The position numbers were made by a program, and so were the translations under genes. Below the pieces are notes generated by a model that saw only the letters and a list, made by a program, of their open reading frames with translations, had not been told where the DNA came from and did not search any database. Shown piece after piece: positions 38,956 to 47,491 of a DNA stretch of 49,988 nt. Positions within the stretch are counted from its first letter, which is position 1; every line of letters begins with the position of its first letter. The stretch is from an uncultured bacterium (GTDB lineage: Bacteria; Verrucomicrobiota; Kiritimatiellia; RFP12; UBA1067): NCBI GenBank assembly GCA_902779075.1, contig CACZAK010000032.1, positions 1 to 49,988 of the forward strand. The letters run 5' to 3'.

Positions 38956-40617
38956 ATGACAATGACAGTTCCCAACGGGTACATGACGCTGAAAGTGGAG
39001 CTCGCGGCGACGAAGATCGTCCGAACCATCGTCGTTCCCGAGCACATGACGCTCGAAGACCTGCATGACGCCATACAGGCGGTGATGGGGTGGGAGGACG
39101 CGCACCTGTGGCATTTCACGGACAGGCGGCACGACGGCGTCATCTACGAGCTGCCGCACGAGAATGACGGATTCCCGTCTTTCTCGAAGAGGTTGACCAT
39201 AGACGCGTCTAAGATGACGCTCCGCAAGGTGTTGCCTAATCGTGGTGCGAAGCTCTACTACGAATACGATTTCGGCGACGGCTGGCAACACGTCATCACG
39301 CGTCAGACCGATCCCAAGACGCCCGAGATCGCATGCGTGAAGTCGAATGGCCCGGACGGAATCGAGGATTTCGGCGGACCGTGGCGCTTGGCTGCCTTTA
39401 TCGAGGCGATGCGGACCAATCCTGAAAGCGAGGAATACGCCGAGACGCGCGAATGGGCCAGTCTGGACACGGCTGAAGACCTCAAGAAGTATCTTGACGG
39501 GGAGTCTCTCGGCCAAAAAACCAAAAAGTTGCGCAGGGCGTTGTCGCACGTCAAGCCTCCCGTACAGGACGCGGCAAAGCAGGAGAAACCGATGACGGAA
39601 GAGGAAAAGGCGAATGTGCTCGGCATGATATTTGCAAGGCTCGTGAACGCGCAGCTATGGCAGATACTTGACAAGGCCATGCGCAACGGCGGAACGTGCG
39701 AGTTCGAGGATCCTAACAAGGACATCGGCGAGTTCTTCCTCACCATGTTTGAGGGACTGAAGGTCAAGGACGGGCGCAGTTCGTTGTTCTACACGGATCC
39801 AAGTCGTCTGACCGTGTTGCCCGAGTGGGTCGAGATGTACAAGAAACATGGTAAGGAGTGGGGTCAGCTGCATGAACAGTTCGACATCCTGGAGTCATAC
39901 GCTTCTTCCGCCGTACGTCTGTACGGATCGGTTTCGCTTGCCGAGCTGCGCGAGATCATCCTGCGCTACGATCCAGGATGCACTTTGGGCGTGACCGAAC
40001 TTTCGAGTGTGCTGGAAGCGCGCGCCATCCATTGCCCAAAGATGCCATATCGCATCGTCAATGAACTCGTAGTGTCCGAGGACATCTTCCCGTCGGACAT
40101 CGAGGACATTGATGCGAAAGTCGCCAAGTACCACGATGAACAGTCCGAATTTCCTCGTTGGTATCCGCAGACGCGTGCTGAGCTTTTCAAATATGAAGAC
40201 CTGAACTGTTTTGACAACACCCCCGAATCAGACACGGTAGAACACCTGCTGAAGACAATCTTCAAGAATAAGCCGGATTACGATTACGGCGACGCGCTGC
40301 TGGGAATCTACCATACGCTGAAGCAATCGCTACGCCCTGACACGGCATACGACTTGTTGCTGAAAAACGATATTCTGCCGAAGCTTTCAGACAAAACGAA
40401 GCGCGAGTTGCTGGACGCGATGGACAGCTGGAGCGAAGTCATCCGAATGCCGCTTCTCAACGGCAACACGTTGAGGGAGCTTCGCGCCCAAGCGGCCCAG
40501 CAGCCGAAGATGCCCAATATCGGACGCAACGATCCGTGTCCGTGCGGGTCGGGCAAGAAGTTCAAGCACTGCTGCGGCGACTTCGCCAAAGGCCCTCGAC
40601 AGGCAAATAACGACTGA
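38956..40617 (+). CDS. plasmid pRiA4b ORF-3-like protein with SEC-C motif
   Basis: 553 residues. The N-terminal 170 match the pRiA4b ORF-3 family: [45 protein letters not shown], and then the acidic [14 protein letters not shown] long helical middle follows. The C-terminus is a SEC-C zinc motif ([19 protein letters not shown]), also found on SecA. The function of this combination is unknown; it is common on mobile DNA. GGAGG precedes both ATG 38956 and ATG 38962; either may be used. Last gene of the accessory island. Confidence 0.88.
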   Translation: MTMTVPNGYMTLKVELAATKIVRTIVVPEHMTLEDLHDAIQAVMGWEDAHLWHFTDRRHDGVIYELPHENDGFPSFSKRLTIDASKMTLRKVLPNRGAKLYYEYDFGDGWQHVITRQTDPKTPEIACVKSNGPDGIEDFGGPWRLAAFIEAMRTNPESEEYAETREWASLDTAEDLKKYLDGESLGQKTKKLRRALSHVKPPVQDAAKQEKPMTEEEKANVLGMIFARLVNAQLWQILDKAMRNGGTCEFEDPNKDIGEFFLTMFEGLKVKDGRSSLFYTDPSRLTVLPEWVEMYKKHGKEWGQLHEQFDILESYASSAVRLYGSVSLAELREIILRYDPGCTLGVTELSSVLEARAIHCPKMPYRIVNELVVSEDIFPSDIEDIDAKVAKYHDEQSEFPRWYPQTRAELFKYEDLNCFDNTPESDTVEHLLKTIFKNKPDYDYGDALLGIYHTLKQSLRPDTAYDLLLKNDILPKLSDKTKRELLDAMDSWSEVIRMPLLNGNTLRELRAQAAQQPKMPNIGRNDPCPCGSGKKFKHCCGDFAKGPRQANND

Positions 40618-40636
40618 TGACCACTCGCCTGTAATC

Positions 40637-40654
40637 GTCGAGTTCAAGCTCGAC
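40637..40654. terminator. hairpin after the SEC-C gene
   Basis: Perfect GTCGAG-TTCAAG-CTCGAC. No T-run, so termination is uncertain. Confidence 0.3.
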
Positions 40655-40703
40655 GCCAACAACAAGGAGATACCATTCTCCCGTACTTTTAGTCAATCTG
40701 CGG

Positions 40704-40738
40704 AAAATAGAGCCTCTGGGCCGCCCAGTGGTCGGCCC
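40704..40738 (-). terminator. terminator-like hairpin, minus strand
   Basis: Arms GGGCCG and CGGCCC (40718-40738), followed on the minus strand by AGAGGCTCTATTTT. It would end a transcript started at 40939. Confidence 0.4.
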
Positions 40739-40754
40739 CTACCGGTTCGCATGG

Positions 40755-40930
40755 TAGGTATAATGGGAACCAGCTTTTCTTTCAAGCCATATAAGGCTTG
40801 TCGGAGAGGTTGGTTCTTTGGCAACCGAAAACAAAAAGCGCCGGTCTCCCTCTTTGGGTATCATATCGGTTGTAACGCACTCTTCAACGGGAAAGTGCAA
40901 AAACGAACAACACAAACCGAAAGGGACTAG
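40755..40930 (+). ncRNA. candidate structured RNA B
   Basis: The heart of a 510-base gap. Hairpins include CAAGCC-ATATAA-GGCTTG, GGTTG/CAACC, GCACT/AGTGC, a long pairing ATCGGTTGT to ACAAACCGA, and outer TCCC/GGGA pairs. A plus-strand TATAAT (40759) sits just before, and about 40 bases later comes GGTTGGTTCTTTGGCAACCG, which resembles GGTGGGTCTTTGGAAGCCG in RNA A. A minus-strand promoter (40939) could instead drive an antisense transcript. No protein gene is credible here. Strand and ends are uncertain. Confidence 0.4.
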
Positions 40931-40938
40931 CATAGAAT

Positions 40939-40947
40939 ATTGTACCA
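40939..40947 (-). promoter_or_regulatory. extended -10 on the minus strand
   Basis: ATTGTGGTACAAT on the minus strand, close to the kduI type (hexamer 40944 to 40939). No gene follows on that strand apart from a doubtful 69-codon frame. Confidence 0.45.
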
Positions 40948-41043
40948 CAATCGGCGTTGATGTGAGCGTGACGTGAGCGACGGAACGTCGAAAATCTGCA
41001 TGATGACTAATCTGACTCTCGTATGGCGGAAAGGGCGGATTTG

Positions 41044-41052
41044 TGATACAAT
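41044..41052 (+). promoter_or_regulatory. extended -10 upstream of the sugar cluster
   Basis: TGATACAAT (hexamer 41047-41052), about 75 bases before the first gene of the cluster. Confidence 0.5.
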
Positions 41053-41127
41053 TATGGCGGTTCGTTTGGACCTAAAAGAAATAAAAGCTGGAATTTTTCC
41101 AACTAACAACAAACAAGGAACAACAAG

Positions 41128-41910
41128 ATGGCAAACGAAAAGAAGTGCGACTTCGCGAAAGCCGTGAACGAATACCTCGCCACGCACCCAGTGAAGGGCC
41201 TTGCGGACTGGGGCGACTTCCAGAAGTACGCGGCAACGCCGGCGGTCAAGGGCGCGGTGGACGCCACGGTGCAGCCCTGCCACAAGGCGCGGCGCGTCCG
41301 TTTCTGGGGCGCACTGGAGCATCTGCCGCTCATGCGCTCGTGGGGCCTGGACGTGGACGAGTTCGACCCCGACGCCGCCGCGCGCAAGTGCGTCCCCGAC
41401 GTGATCATCTGCCACCTCCAGCCCAACTACTCGCAGGGCGACGTGGAGCAAATCCTCGGCGCCGTCCGGCGCGGCACGCACTTCATCACGCTCCAGTGCA
41501 CCGACAAGTGGTGCGAAACCCTCGCCAAGCGTCTCGGGCACACATACAACGGCGTGCTCCACGTCGGTTCCGTGAAGGACGCCGTGTACTTCGCGAACTG
41601 CCCCAGGCTTTTCGCAGGATTCCCGGAGGGCCGTCTGGACGCCAGCGCCTACCCCATCTTGCGTACGCATGCGTGTGCCGTGTACATGACGGGCGAGCGC
41701 TGTCTGCTGGGCGTGGCCGACACGAAGCAGAAGCGCATCGCCAGCGCGATCGCGCAGTACCCGTACGGCAAGGGTGCCGCCACGTTCGTGTGTCCGTTCG
41801 CCAACAAAAAGAATGAAGAGCTGAACGATCCCGCCTACAAGCGCCTCCTCATCAACCTCATCAGTCTCCTCCCGCCCGTGGGCGGGGCCACATGTGGAAC
41901 CAACTGCTAA
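41128..41910 (+). CDS. GATase/ThuA-fold-like protein of unknown function
   Basis: 260 residues, no signal peptide. It contains a Rossmann-like pattern VRFWGALEHLPLMRSWGLDVDEFDPDAAARKCVPDVIICHLQPNY, then RRGTHFITLQC and a final GKGAATFVCPF, which recalls the class I glutamine-amidotransferase or ThuA fold and the trimerisation domains of some glycosidases. No catalytic Cys-His pair can be assigned, so an enzyme activity is not claimed. AAGGAA lies about eight bases before the ATG. First gene of a cluster with an oxidoreductase and a ThuA protein, so sugar metabolism is likely. Confidence 0.7.
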   Translation: MANEKKCDFAKAVNEYLATHPVKGLADWGDFQKYAATPAVKGAVDATVQPCHKARRVRFWGALEHLPLMRSWGLDVDEFDPDAAARKCVPDVIICHLQPNYSQGDVEQILGAVRRGTHFITLQCTDKWCETLAKRLGHTYNGVLHVGSVKDAVYFANCPRLFAGFPEGRLDASAYPILRTHACAVYMTGERCLLGVADTKQKRIASAIAQYPYGKGAATFVCPFANKKNEELNDPAYKRLLINLISLLPPVGGATCGTNC

Positions 41911-41929
41911 CGAAAGGATCCGACCGAAA

Positions 41930-43399
41930 ATGAAAACGACACGTAAAGACTTCCTCAAATGCGCCCTCGCGGCGGGCGCGTTCCCCGCGATCGTCCCCGC
42001 CCGCGTGCTGGGCGCGTCCGCCCCGAGCAACCTGCTCCAGATCGCCCTGATCGGCTGCGGGCGCATCGGCACCTCGATGGATATCGGGGGCCTCGTGGCC
42101 AACCAGGACCTTGCGATGCTCACCACGGTGTGCGACTGCGACTCCGTGCGCCTCGCGAACATGAAGACCGTGGCCGAGCGCCGCTACCAGCGCAAGATGG
42201 ACCACCTCAAGCTCGAGATGGACTACCGCAAGGTGCTGGACGACCCAGGCATCGACGGCGTGATGATCTGCACGCAGGACCACTGGCACGCGCGCATGGT
42301 CGTGGAGGCCTGTTACAAAGGCAAGGACGTCTACGTGCAGAAGCCCATGGCCCTCTCCGTGGAGGAGAGCGAGGCGATCGTGGAGGCCGTGCGGAAGATG
42401 AAGCGCGTGTTCCACATCGGCACGCAGCAGCGCTGCGACAGGGGTTGCGGTGCCGGCTTCGTGAAGGGCGTGGAGTACGTGCGTGACGGCCGCCTCGGCA
42501 AGCTCGCGCGCATCGACCTCGGCATCATCGACAACTCGCCGAAGAGCGAGTGGCAGGTGCCGTCCCTTGAGCGCACGCCCGACCCCAAGGACTTTGACTT
42601 CGACCTCTGGCTCGGTCCGGCGAGCGACGCCGTGCGCTACTCGCAGCTGCGCACGCACTGGCGTCCTGTGGACGAGAAGGGCAAGCCCTACGCGAAGATC
42701 CCCGGTCAGAACGTCGGTTGGCTCCAGATCAAGGACTATTGCACCGGCAACATCTCGGGCTGGGGCTCCCACCATGTCGACATCGCCCAGTGGGCGATGG
42801 AGAACGCGGGGCCGGTCTCGGTGAAGTGCGAGAAGGTGAAGTTCCTCCAGGGACGCCTCTTCAACGTACACGACGACTGCCTCATCACCTACAAGTACGC
42901 GAACGGCGTGGAGATGAAGCTCGGCACGCCGCGCCTCACGGGCTACCGTTGCGGCGTGCGTTTCTTCGGCGAGAACGGCGACTGGATCTCCACCTGCCGC
43001 GGCACCACCGCTATCCCCGAGGGGAAGCGCGTTGACACGGCCTACAAGGCCAAGGCCGACTTCTGGCGCAACTGCGAGGCGAATCGGAAGGAGCTGATCA
43101 CCGGCGAGCCCAAGGTGAAGGTCGTCCACAACCCATTCAACCACCACCGTCCGTGGTTCCTCGGCATGCGCTCGCGCCAGGACACGAACGTCACCGTGGA
43201 GGAGGCGAACGTCTCGACGATCTCCTGCATTCTCGGCTACCACGCGATGAACGAGGCCGGCCGCACGATCGGTTGGGATCCCGAAAAGCGCGTCTTCACG
43301 AATCCCGACGACCAGAAGCGTCTCTACTCGTGCTTCGAGCGTCCGCAGTTCGCCGTCGCGCCGATCATCCGTGAAATCCGCAAGAAAGTGGGGGCCTGA
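41930..43399 (+). CDS. Gfo/Idh/MocA family oxidoreductase with Tat-like leader (5)
   Basis: 489 residues. Leader TTRKDFLKCALAAGAFPAIVPARVLGA, with Arg-Lys in place of the twin arginine. The NAD-binding turn GCGRIG is canonical. VYVQKPMALS shows the usual EKP changed to QKP. The C-terminal domain has NISGWGSHHVDIAQWAME. AAAGGA lies eleven bases before ATG 41930. It is followed two bases later by the ThuA gene, a pairing often seen in sugar-utilisation loci of these bacteria. Substrate unknown. Confidence 0.9.
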   Translation: MKTTRKDFLKCALAAGAFPAIVPARVLGASAPSNLLQIALIGCGRIGTSMDIGGLVANQDLAMLTTVCDCDSVRLANMKTVAERRYQRKMDHLKLEMDYRKVLDDPGIDGVMICTQDHWHARMVVEACYKGKDVYVQKPMALSVEESEAIVEAVRKMKRVFHIGTQQRCDRGCGAGFVKGVEYVRDGRLGKLARIDLGIIDNSPKSEWQVPSLERTPDPKDFDFDLWLGPASDAVRYSQLRTHWRPVDEKGKPYAKIPGQNVGWLQIKDYCTGNISGWGSHHVDIAQWAMENAGPVSVKCEKVKFLQGRLFNVHDDCLITYKYANGVEMKLGTPRLTGYRCGVRFFGENGDWISTCRGTTAIPEGKRVDTAYKAKADFWRNCEANRKELITGEPKVKVVHNPFNHHRPWFLGMRSRQDTNVTVEEANVSTISCILGYHAMNEAGRTIGWDPEKRVFTNPDDQKRLYSCFERPQFAVAPIIREIRKKVGA

Positions 43400-43401
43400 T
43401 C

Positions 43402-44253
43402 ATGCGACGCTCCGTACTTGCCGCCGTGGCCGCGCTGGCGCTTGCGCCCGCGGCCTTCGCCGATTCATTCCAGCCGGCAGACGTCCTCGTCTACACGCGC
43501 TGGAAGTACGTGTGGAACGCCAAGGCCCGCGTCGCCGTGCCCAAGGGCGCGTACCACCACATCTCGACTGAAGTCGGTGCCGAACAGGTACGCCGCTACT
43601 TCGGGGAGAAGGGTTATTCGTGCCTCGTCACGGACGACCCCGCCGTGTGGGACTCCGATGCGTTCAAGAAGGCGAAGTGCGTGTTCTTCCTGAACACCCA
43701 GCACGAGCAGTTCGCGAACGACGCGCAGCGCAGCGCCTTCTACGCCGCCGTCTCGAACGGCCTCGGCGTGGTCGTGACGCACTCCTCCAGCTGGAACGAG
43801 CACAGCCATCCCCAGCTTTGGCGCGATTTCCTAGGCGGGTTCTTCTCGTACCACTACCGCCGCCAGCAGCCGGTTCCGTTCACCCACGTGGACCGCACGC
43901 ACCCGGCGTTTGCGTTCTTCCCGGAAGACTACGTGTGGGAGCGCGAGGAAATCTACCTCAACCATCCCAAGGTGGAGGGACTGCGTTCGCTCCTCATGCT
44001 GCCGTGGAACGACATCCTGCCAGAGTCGCGCGCGCAGGACAAGGAAGGCTGCCCCAAGGCCGGCGGACACGTCCTCGCCTGGTGTAAGACCTACGGCAAG
44101 GGCCGCGTGTTCTACACGGCGCTCGGGCACAACCCGAAGGATTGGTCCAAGCGCGAGTTCCTCTACCACCTCCTCATGGCCACGAAGTGGGCGATGGGCG
44201 AATTGCCGGACCGCGTGGACAGCGGCAAGCCGCTGAACCTCGGCAACCGCTAG
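43402..44253 (+). CDS. secreted ThuA-domain protein
   Basis: 283 residues. Signal peptide MRRSVLAAVAALALAPAAFA. The ThuA fold follows: VLVYTRWKYVWN, VVVTHSSSWNEHSHPQLWRDFLGGFF, and near the end GHVLAWCKTYGKGRVFYTALGHNPKDW. ThuA proteins belong to the GATase-like superfamily and are linked to conversion of disaccharides to 3-keto forms together with Gfo/Idh/MocA dehydrogenases, which matches the gene just upstream. GGGGG precedes the start by a few bases. Acts outside the cytoplasm, like its partner. Confidence 0.88.
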   Translation: MRRSVLAAVAALALAPAAFADSFQPADVLVYTRWKYVWNAKARVAVPKGAYHHISTEVGAEQVRRYFGEKGYSCLVTDDPAVWDSDAFKKAKCVFFLNTQHEQFANDAQRSAFYAAVSNGLGVVVTHSSSWNEHSHPQLWRDFLGGFFSYHYRRQQPVPFTHVDRTHPAFAFFPEDYVWEREEIYLNHPKVEGLRSLLMLPWNDILPESRAQDKEGCPKAGGHVLAWCKTYGKGRVFYTALGHNPKDWSKREFLYHLLMATKWAMGELPDRVDSGKPLNLGNR

Positions 44254-44312
44254 GGCTGATGTGTTCTGAGGAACATGAAACGTCGAAATCGCATTTAGAA
44301 AGAGTGGCGACC

Positions 44313-45275
44313 ATGGATGTTACAAGACGAGGTTTCCTTACTGGCGGCATGGCGTTCGGCGGGCTGTTTGCCACGTCGGCGCTGCCGGCGATTGCGGACG
44401 ACGATCCGTCGCTGTTTCCGGGGCGGGGACGCTTCGAGCGCCTGTCGCTCACCTATCACGCGATCAAGGCCGGCGCGACGAAGCCGTTTACCGTTCTGCA
44501 CATCTCCGATACGCACCTCACGGCAGCGTATCCCGACGAGGGCGAATTTGAACGGAAGACCGCCTACCGGCGCATCCGCACGTTCGGGGGACGCCAGGAG
44601 GAGGCGCTGCGTGACTCCATCGCGTGGGCGAAGGAACACGTGGACTACCTCCTCCACACCGGCGACCTGATCGACTTCCAGAGCCGGGCGAATTTCGACC
44701 TCGTGAAGAAGTACTACGGCGAAGGCGGCGCGATGATGTTCGGGTGCCTCGGCAACCACGAGCACTACCGGGGCAAGAAGATGGCGAAGAAGGACGGCAC
44801 GCCCATCGTGCCGGCGGTCGTTCCCGATTTGCTCAAGGAGGCATACCCGTTCCCGAACGACTTCTGCTCAACCGTCATCAACGGCGTGAACTTCGTCACG
44901 ATCGACGATTCTACGGATACGGTGTCCGCCGACCAGGCGTCGCGCTTCGAGGCCGAGGTGAAGAAGGGGCTGCCGATTCTCCTCTGCATGCACTGTCCGT
45001 TCCCGACGCGCGAGATCGTCCGGGCCGCGAGCCGGTTCTGGCCGAGGACCAACCTGAAGGCCATCCGGGACATGAGCAACTTCGTCGAGAGCGAGAAGTA
45101 CAAGGACGCGACGACCAAGGATTTCGTCGCATACCTGCGCGCGCAGCCGCTTCTCAAGGGAATCCTCTGCGGACACGGCCACCTGAACGTCGTCGACGAC
45201 TTCTCGCCCACTGCGAAGCAGTACGAGGTGGCGGGCAACTTCATGTTCTGTGGACAGGAGTTCACGATCTCGTGA
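44313..45275 (+). CDS. Tat-type exported metallophosphoesterase
   Basis: 320 residues from ATG 44313. Leader VTRRGFLTGGMAFGGLFATSALPAIA has a proper twin arginine. The calcineurin-like motifs are LHISDTHLT, LHTGDLIDF, GCLGNHEHY and LCGHGHLN. Secreted phosphoesterases of this type remove phosphate from sugars, nucleotides or lipids. The frame is open far upstream, but that region belongs to the ThuA gene, and the leader fixes the start. It lies within the sugar cluster, 59 bases after the ThuA gene. Confidence 0.87.
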   Translation: MDVTRRGFLTGGMAFGGLFATSALPAIADDDPSLFPGRGRFERLSLTYHAIKAGATKPFTVLHISDTHLTAAYPDEGEFERKTAYRRIRTFGGRQEEALRDSIAWAKEHVDYLLHTGDLIDFQSRANFDLVKKYYGEGGAMMFGCLGNHEHYRGKKMAKKDGTPIVPAVVPDLLKEAYPFPNDFCSTVINGVNFVTIDDSTDTVSADQASRFEAEVKKGLPILLCMHCPFPTREIVRAASRFWPRTNLKAIRDMSNFVESEKYKDATTKDFVAYLRAQPLLKGILCGHGHLNVVDDFSPTAKQYEVAGNFMFCGQEFTIS

Positions 45276-45321
45276 CCGATTTCAAGAATCGCAAAATCAA
45301 ACGAAAACAAAAGGAGCAACA

Positions 45322-46170
45322 ATGAACGTAGGAGTATTCCTCTGCCTCGAGCCTTACACATCGCTCGAAAACAACCTCCGTCTCGCGCACGAGTACGGAT
45401 TCAACTATGCGGACATCACGGACACGCACTCCGGCGGCAGCATGTTCGCGAGCGCGGGGCTCTCGGCCTCCGTTAGCCTCGACGACAACCCGTTCGAGGT
45501 ACGGCGCACATTCGAGCGCAACGGCATGAAGATCATGACCCTCAGCGCACACGCGTTGCTGCTTGAGCCGTCCTCGCCCGCCAACTTCGCGACGTCCGAG
45601 ATCATGAAGGCGATCAAGTTCGCCGCCGGCGCAGGCATCGAGTACGTGATCACCACCGAGACCTTCGCGAAGAGCGAGTGGGCGAAGTCGCTCACCTACA
45701 AGGAGAAGGTGTTCATCGCTGCCGAGAAGCTGTACAACCCCTGCAAAATGGCGGCGGACTACGGCATCAAGCTCTGCCTCGAACAGCATGGTCCGCTCAC
45801 TGACACCATCGACGGCATCGCCGACATCATGGATCGCCTCGGCAACCCCGACTCCCTCGGCGTGAACCTAGACACCGGCAACAGCTGGCTCGGCGGCACG
45901 AATCCCGTGGACCTCGCGAAGAAGTACCACGACAAGATCTACCACATCCACTGGAAGGACCTGGGTGAGGAGTGGATTCCGAAACGCGGGACGATCTTCG
46001 GCTGCGGCTTCTCCACCATCGAAGTGGGTACGGGATGCATCGACATTGCCGGCGTGATCGAGACACTGAAGGACAACAAGAACATCAAATACTCCACGCT
46101 CGAGGTCGGTGGTTCGGCAGAGCTCCTCCGCGCCAGCGCGAAGTACATCGAGGACCGCTGGAACGCATAA
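45322..46170 (+). CDS. sugar phosphate isomerase/epimerase (TIM barrel)
   Basis: 282 residues of the xylose-isomerase-like barrel family (AP endonuclease 2 fold). Metal-binding pattern seen in LCLEQHGPLTDT, GVNLDTGNSW, HIHWKD and STLEVGG. Cytoplasmic, without signal. AAAGGAG sits five bases before ATG 45322. In the cluster it may isomerise or epimerise the keto sugar produced by the exported oxidoreductases after uptake. Precise substrate unknown. Confidence 0.87.
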   Translation: MNVGVFLCLEPYTSLENNLRLAHEYGFNYADITDTHSGGSMFASAGLSASVSLDDNPFEVRRTFERNGMKIMTLSAHALLLEPSSPANFATSEIMKAIKFAAGAGIEYVITTETFAKSEWAKSLTYKEKVFIAAEKLYNPCKMAADYGIKLCLEQHGPLTDTIDGIADIMDRLGNPDSLGVNLDTGNSWLGGTNPVDLAKKYHDKIYHIHWKDLGEEWIPKRGTIFGCGFSTIEVGTGCIDIAGVIETLKDNKNIKYSTLEVGGSAELLRASAKYIEDRWNA

Positions 46171-46198
46171 CGGCGAAACTAGATTCGGCGTCGGGCGG

Positions 46199-47470
46199 GT
46201 GACGCGCTTCTACGTGCCCCTGGTGCTTCAGGCGTTCTCGCAGTCGTTCGTGTACCCCCTCGCCGCCGGCATCGTCACGCACGGCGCACACGGCGTCAAT
46301 GCGCTCACGGCGTTTAATCAGGGTCTACTTATAGCATTCACGATCGGCGCCATCGGTGGCGGGCTTATTACAACCGGGATGCTGTTTGCCAAGACGTGGC
46401 TGGGATACGTCACGTTCCGTCGGCTCAACGCATACATGATGTGGAGCCTTGTAGCGCTGCAGTGCATCCCTGCTCTTCCGCCGTTTAACACATGGGTGTT
46501 CGAGGGGTTCTTCAACCTTCCGGCAGACCTTGCGGAGATATCCCGCGATACGCTCCTCTTCAGCAGCGTAATGAACATTGGATTCTTCGTGAGGAACGTG
46601 CCGATGGCGGTACTGTTCAACAACCTTGAATCCGGCAAGGCGAGTCGCGCGACCGCGCTGCGCATCGCTGCGACGCTTGGGTGCGCCGCCGTGTTCCCGC
46701 GCATCGGCTGGGTAGGCCCGGCCTGGGGGCTTTTCGCGCTTACGCTGGGCGTTTGGATTGAGACGCTGTCCACATGGCTGTACGCGCGCCCATTCGTCGC
46801 AAAGCTACCGGGGCGTCCGGAAAAAGGCGGCATAGATGCTTCTCCATCGGTGAACATGTCGTCGCTGCTCCTTGACCAGTTCCGCTTCACCATGCCGCTC
46901 TCGCTGGGGGGCTTTCTCCTCGCGTGTTCTCCGCTGGTGATCGCGGCTTTCGTCTCGCGTTCGGCTAATGCGGCGGACATGCTCGCGGTTCATTACGTGA
47001 CGATCGGCATCGTCGCTCCCGCGTCCTTCTGCGCCCTGCGTCTGCAGACCGTGACCGTGAAGTTCATGCCCGAATATCCCGGCGACCGCAGGCTTCTCTG
47101 GTATTCCATTGCGGCGGGACTCGTTCTGGGGGTTGTTCCGCTTGCGTTCTCCACGTCCTTGCTGGGCGACTGGTATTTCGGCGTGTTTCAGAACGTGCCG
47201 CCGCGCATTCTCGGCACGGCCAAGTTGGCCATGGGCATCTATTCGGTCATGGGCGTCATCCAGGCCATTCGCGGCCGCGTGGAGGGCCTAGCGGCAGGGC
47301 GGAAGCGTCCCAAGGCCGTGATGTGGGGACAGTTCGCCTACACTATGTCGTTGCTGCTGGTATGTGCAGCGCTTCTGCCGTTGGGCTTTCCCGGATGGAC
47401 GATCGCGGTCTCGGCGCTCATTGTCGCGCCAGTCTGCGTCACAGCGGTAATCTACGCGGTTTTAAGGTGA
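46199..47470 (+). CDS. multi-pass membrane protein, possibly MOP/MATE-like transporter
   Basis: About 423 residues with ten to twelve hydrophobic segments and short loops. It begins TRFYVPLVLQAFSQSFVYPLAAGIV, like the first helix of MATE or ANKH-type exporters. Internal repeat-like halves (FFNLPADLAEISRDTLLFSSV and later LLDQFRFTMPLSLGGFLLACSPLVIAAF) support a two-bundle flippase. The start is uncertain: GTG 46199 is chosen since it opens directly into the first helix and lies 28 bases after the previous gene; earlier in-frame codons overlap that gene. Family assignment is tentative. Confidence 0.7.
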   Translation: MTRFYVPLVLQAFSQSFVYPLAAGIVTHGAHGVNALTAFNQGLLIAFTIGAIGGGLITTGMLFAKTWLGYVTFRRLNAYMMWSLVALQCIPALPPFNTWVFEGFFNLPADLAEISRDTLLFSSVMNIGFFVRNVPMAVLFNNLESGKASRATALRIAATLGCAAVFPRIGWVGPAWGLFALTLGVWIETLSTWLYARPFVAKLPGRPEKGGIDASPSVNMSSLLLDQFRFTMPLSLGGFLLACSPLVIAAFVSRSANAADMLAVHYVTIGIVAPASFCALRLQTVTVKFMPEYPGDRRLLWYSIAAGLVLGVVPLAFSTSLLGDWYFGVFQNVPPRILGTAKLAMGIYSVMGVIQAIRGRVEGLAAGRKRPKAVMWGQFAYTMSLLLVCAALLPLGFPGWTIAVSALIVAPVCVTAVIYAVLR

Positions 47471-47491
47471 AAGAGGCGAAAGGACGAAGAG

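Noticed and set aside
40739..40948. 69-codon minus-strand frame ending in KAGSHYTYHANR
   Set aside because: No ribosome binding site, spans strongly folded DNA and has no protein-like pattern; treated as part of candidate RNA B.
41861..43243. 460-codon open frame on the minus strand
   Set aside because: Shadow of oxidoreductase 5; composition biased to Val, His and Leu, no start signals, no recognisable fold.
44142..44312. Longer N-terminus for the phosphoesterase
   Set aside because: The extension overlaps the ThuA gene and precedes a clear twin-arginine leader at 44313.
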